A stretch of 5,028 bases of DNA, taken from assembly GCA_016193385.1 (NCBI GenBank), contig JACPSF010000295.1, positions 1 to 5,028 of the forward strand. Reading direction: 5' to 3'. Source of the DNA: Deltaproteobacteria bacterium (GTDB lineage: Bacteria > Desulfobacterota_B > Binatia > UBA9968). Shown one piece after another: positions 4,749-5,028 of this stretch. A model generated the notes under the pieces. The model was not told the DNA's origin. It searched no databases and saw only the letters and a list, made by a program, of their open reading frames with translations. Position numbers and translations under genes: made by a program. Every line of letters begins with the position of its first letter. The first letter of the stretch is position 1.

Positions 4749-5028
4749 CTCGGTATAATGGCCGCTCCATAGCTCGGCCAAAAACTCCTCCCACGGAAGA
4801 ATCGTTACCGCGTCCATCTTCCGTCTCCGGCGTTCCAGACTCACACAGAGATATCTTTTGAGTTTCTTTTCCTCCGCGAGCGCGTATAGGGGTTTCACGT
4901 CTTGGGATGAGATGTTTCCTTGGCTTTCACTTCAACCGCCGTATGGTCAGCGATGATAAAATCCACTTCAAAACCTGAAGCCGACCGCCAATGACTCAGA
5001 AGTTCTCCCGAGACGTAGTCGCGGTAAC
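4749..5028 (-). pseudogene. C-terminal end of a second DUF4143 ATPase, frameshifted and without its stop
   Basis: From the right edge one frame reads YRDYVSGELLSHWRS, then SGFEVDFIIADHTAVEVKAK, the nuclease-like fold (D, then ExK) at the end of DUF4143 ATPases. It ends at TGA 4895-4897. The family sequence continues in the next frame as KPLYALAEEKKLKRYLCVSL, then DAVTILPWEEFLAELWSGHY near 4750, where such proteins normally terminate. Adding one A to the AAA at 4915-4917 restores KAKENISSQDVKPLYAL. Instead of stopping, the second frame runs on to 4350 antisense-free but out of frame through the ORF6N remnant, so the native stop has been lost in the junction. This copy is not the left ATPase; the N-terminal part lies beyond the window. 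Confidence 0.82.

Noticed and set aside
1..5028. CRISPR arrays, tRNA or rRNA genes, complete insertion sequences
   Set aside because: No regularly spaced repeats, tRNA-like cloverleaf, rRNA sequence or transposase pattern was seen.

Overview
This window reads as an accessory 'gene graveyard' on a bacterial chromosome. Every recognisable gene lies on the minus strand. The families are those of defence and toxin-antitoxin islands: AAA_14/DUF4143 ATPases, a VapB-type antitoxin, a PBECR-like nuclease-fold protein, DUF2283, a DarG-type antitoxin C-terminal domain, the start of an SNF2-type helicase, an HNH restriction-endonuclease start and an ORF6N regulator. The host cannot be fixed from 5 kb. 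Shine-Dalgarno-like sites, ATGA start/stop overlaps and family content indicate a moderately GC-rich environmental bacterium. The leftmost gene looks clearly more GC-rich than the rest, as expected of a mosaic island.

Layout, left to right. 1-1006: a well-preserved N-terminal 335 residues of an AAA_14/DUF4143 ATPase, cut by the window edge, with a conspicuous operator-like array just upstream (1022-1075). 1076-1377: no recognisable gene. 1378-2895: a tight minus-strand operon, read from the right: vapB-like antitoxin (2895-2626), a 56-residue chimeric ORF (2629-2459), a PBECR-like protein (2462-2136), a shortened DUF2283 protein (2151-2029), and a DarG-like C-terminal domain (1996-1378) broken by an amber codon and a C7 frameshift. 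The first four genes are linked by 4-16 nt overlaps. 2896-3109: unassigned. 3110-4193: about 1.05 kb bounded by two 31-bp direct repeats centred on an 18-bp palindrome; it holds a helicase N-terminus running into a frameshifted HNH endonuclease start. 4205-5028: an ORF6N protein without its N-terminus, preceded by the C-terminal end of a second DUF4143 ATPase that has lost its stop and carries a frameshift.

Three frameshifts (near 1493-1499, 3368-3370 and 4915-4917) all sit in short homopolymer runs. Sequencing error could explain them, but it cannot explain the amber codon, the gene fusions or the missing domains, so genuine decay is also present. The most interesting live candidate is the 2895-2029 operon: an antitoxin-like gene whose expected VapC partner survives only as its first nine residues grafted to a methyltransferase-like tail, followed by a PBECR/DUF2283 pair that could itself be a toxin-antitoxin unit. 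Family assignments rest on recognising sequence patterns from memory; no search was run.
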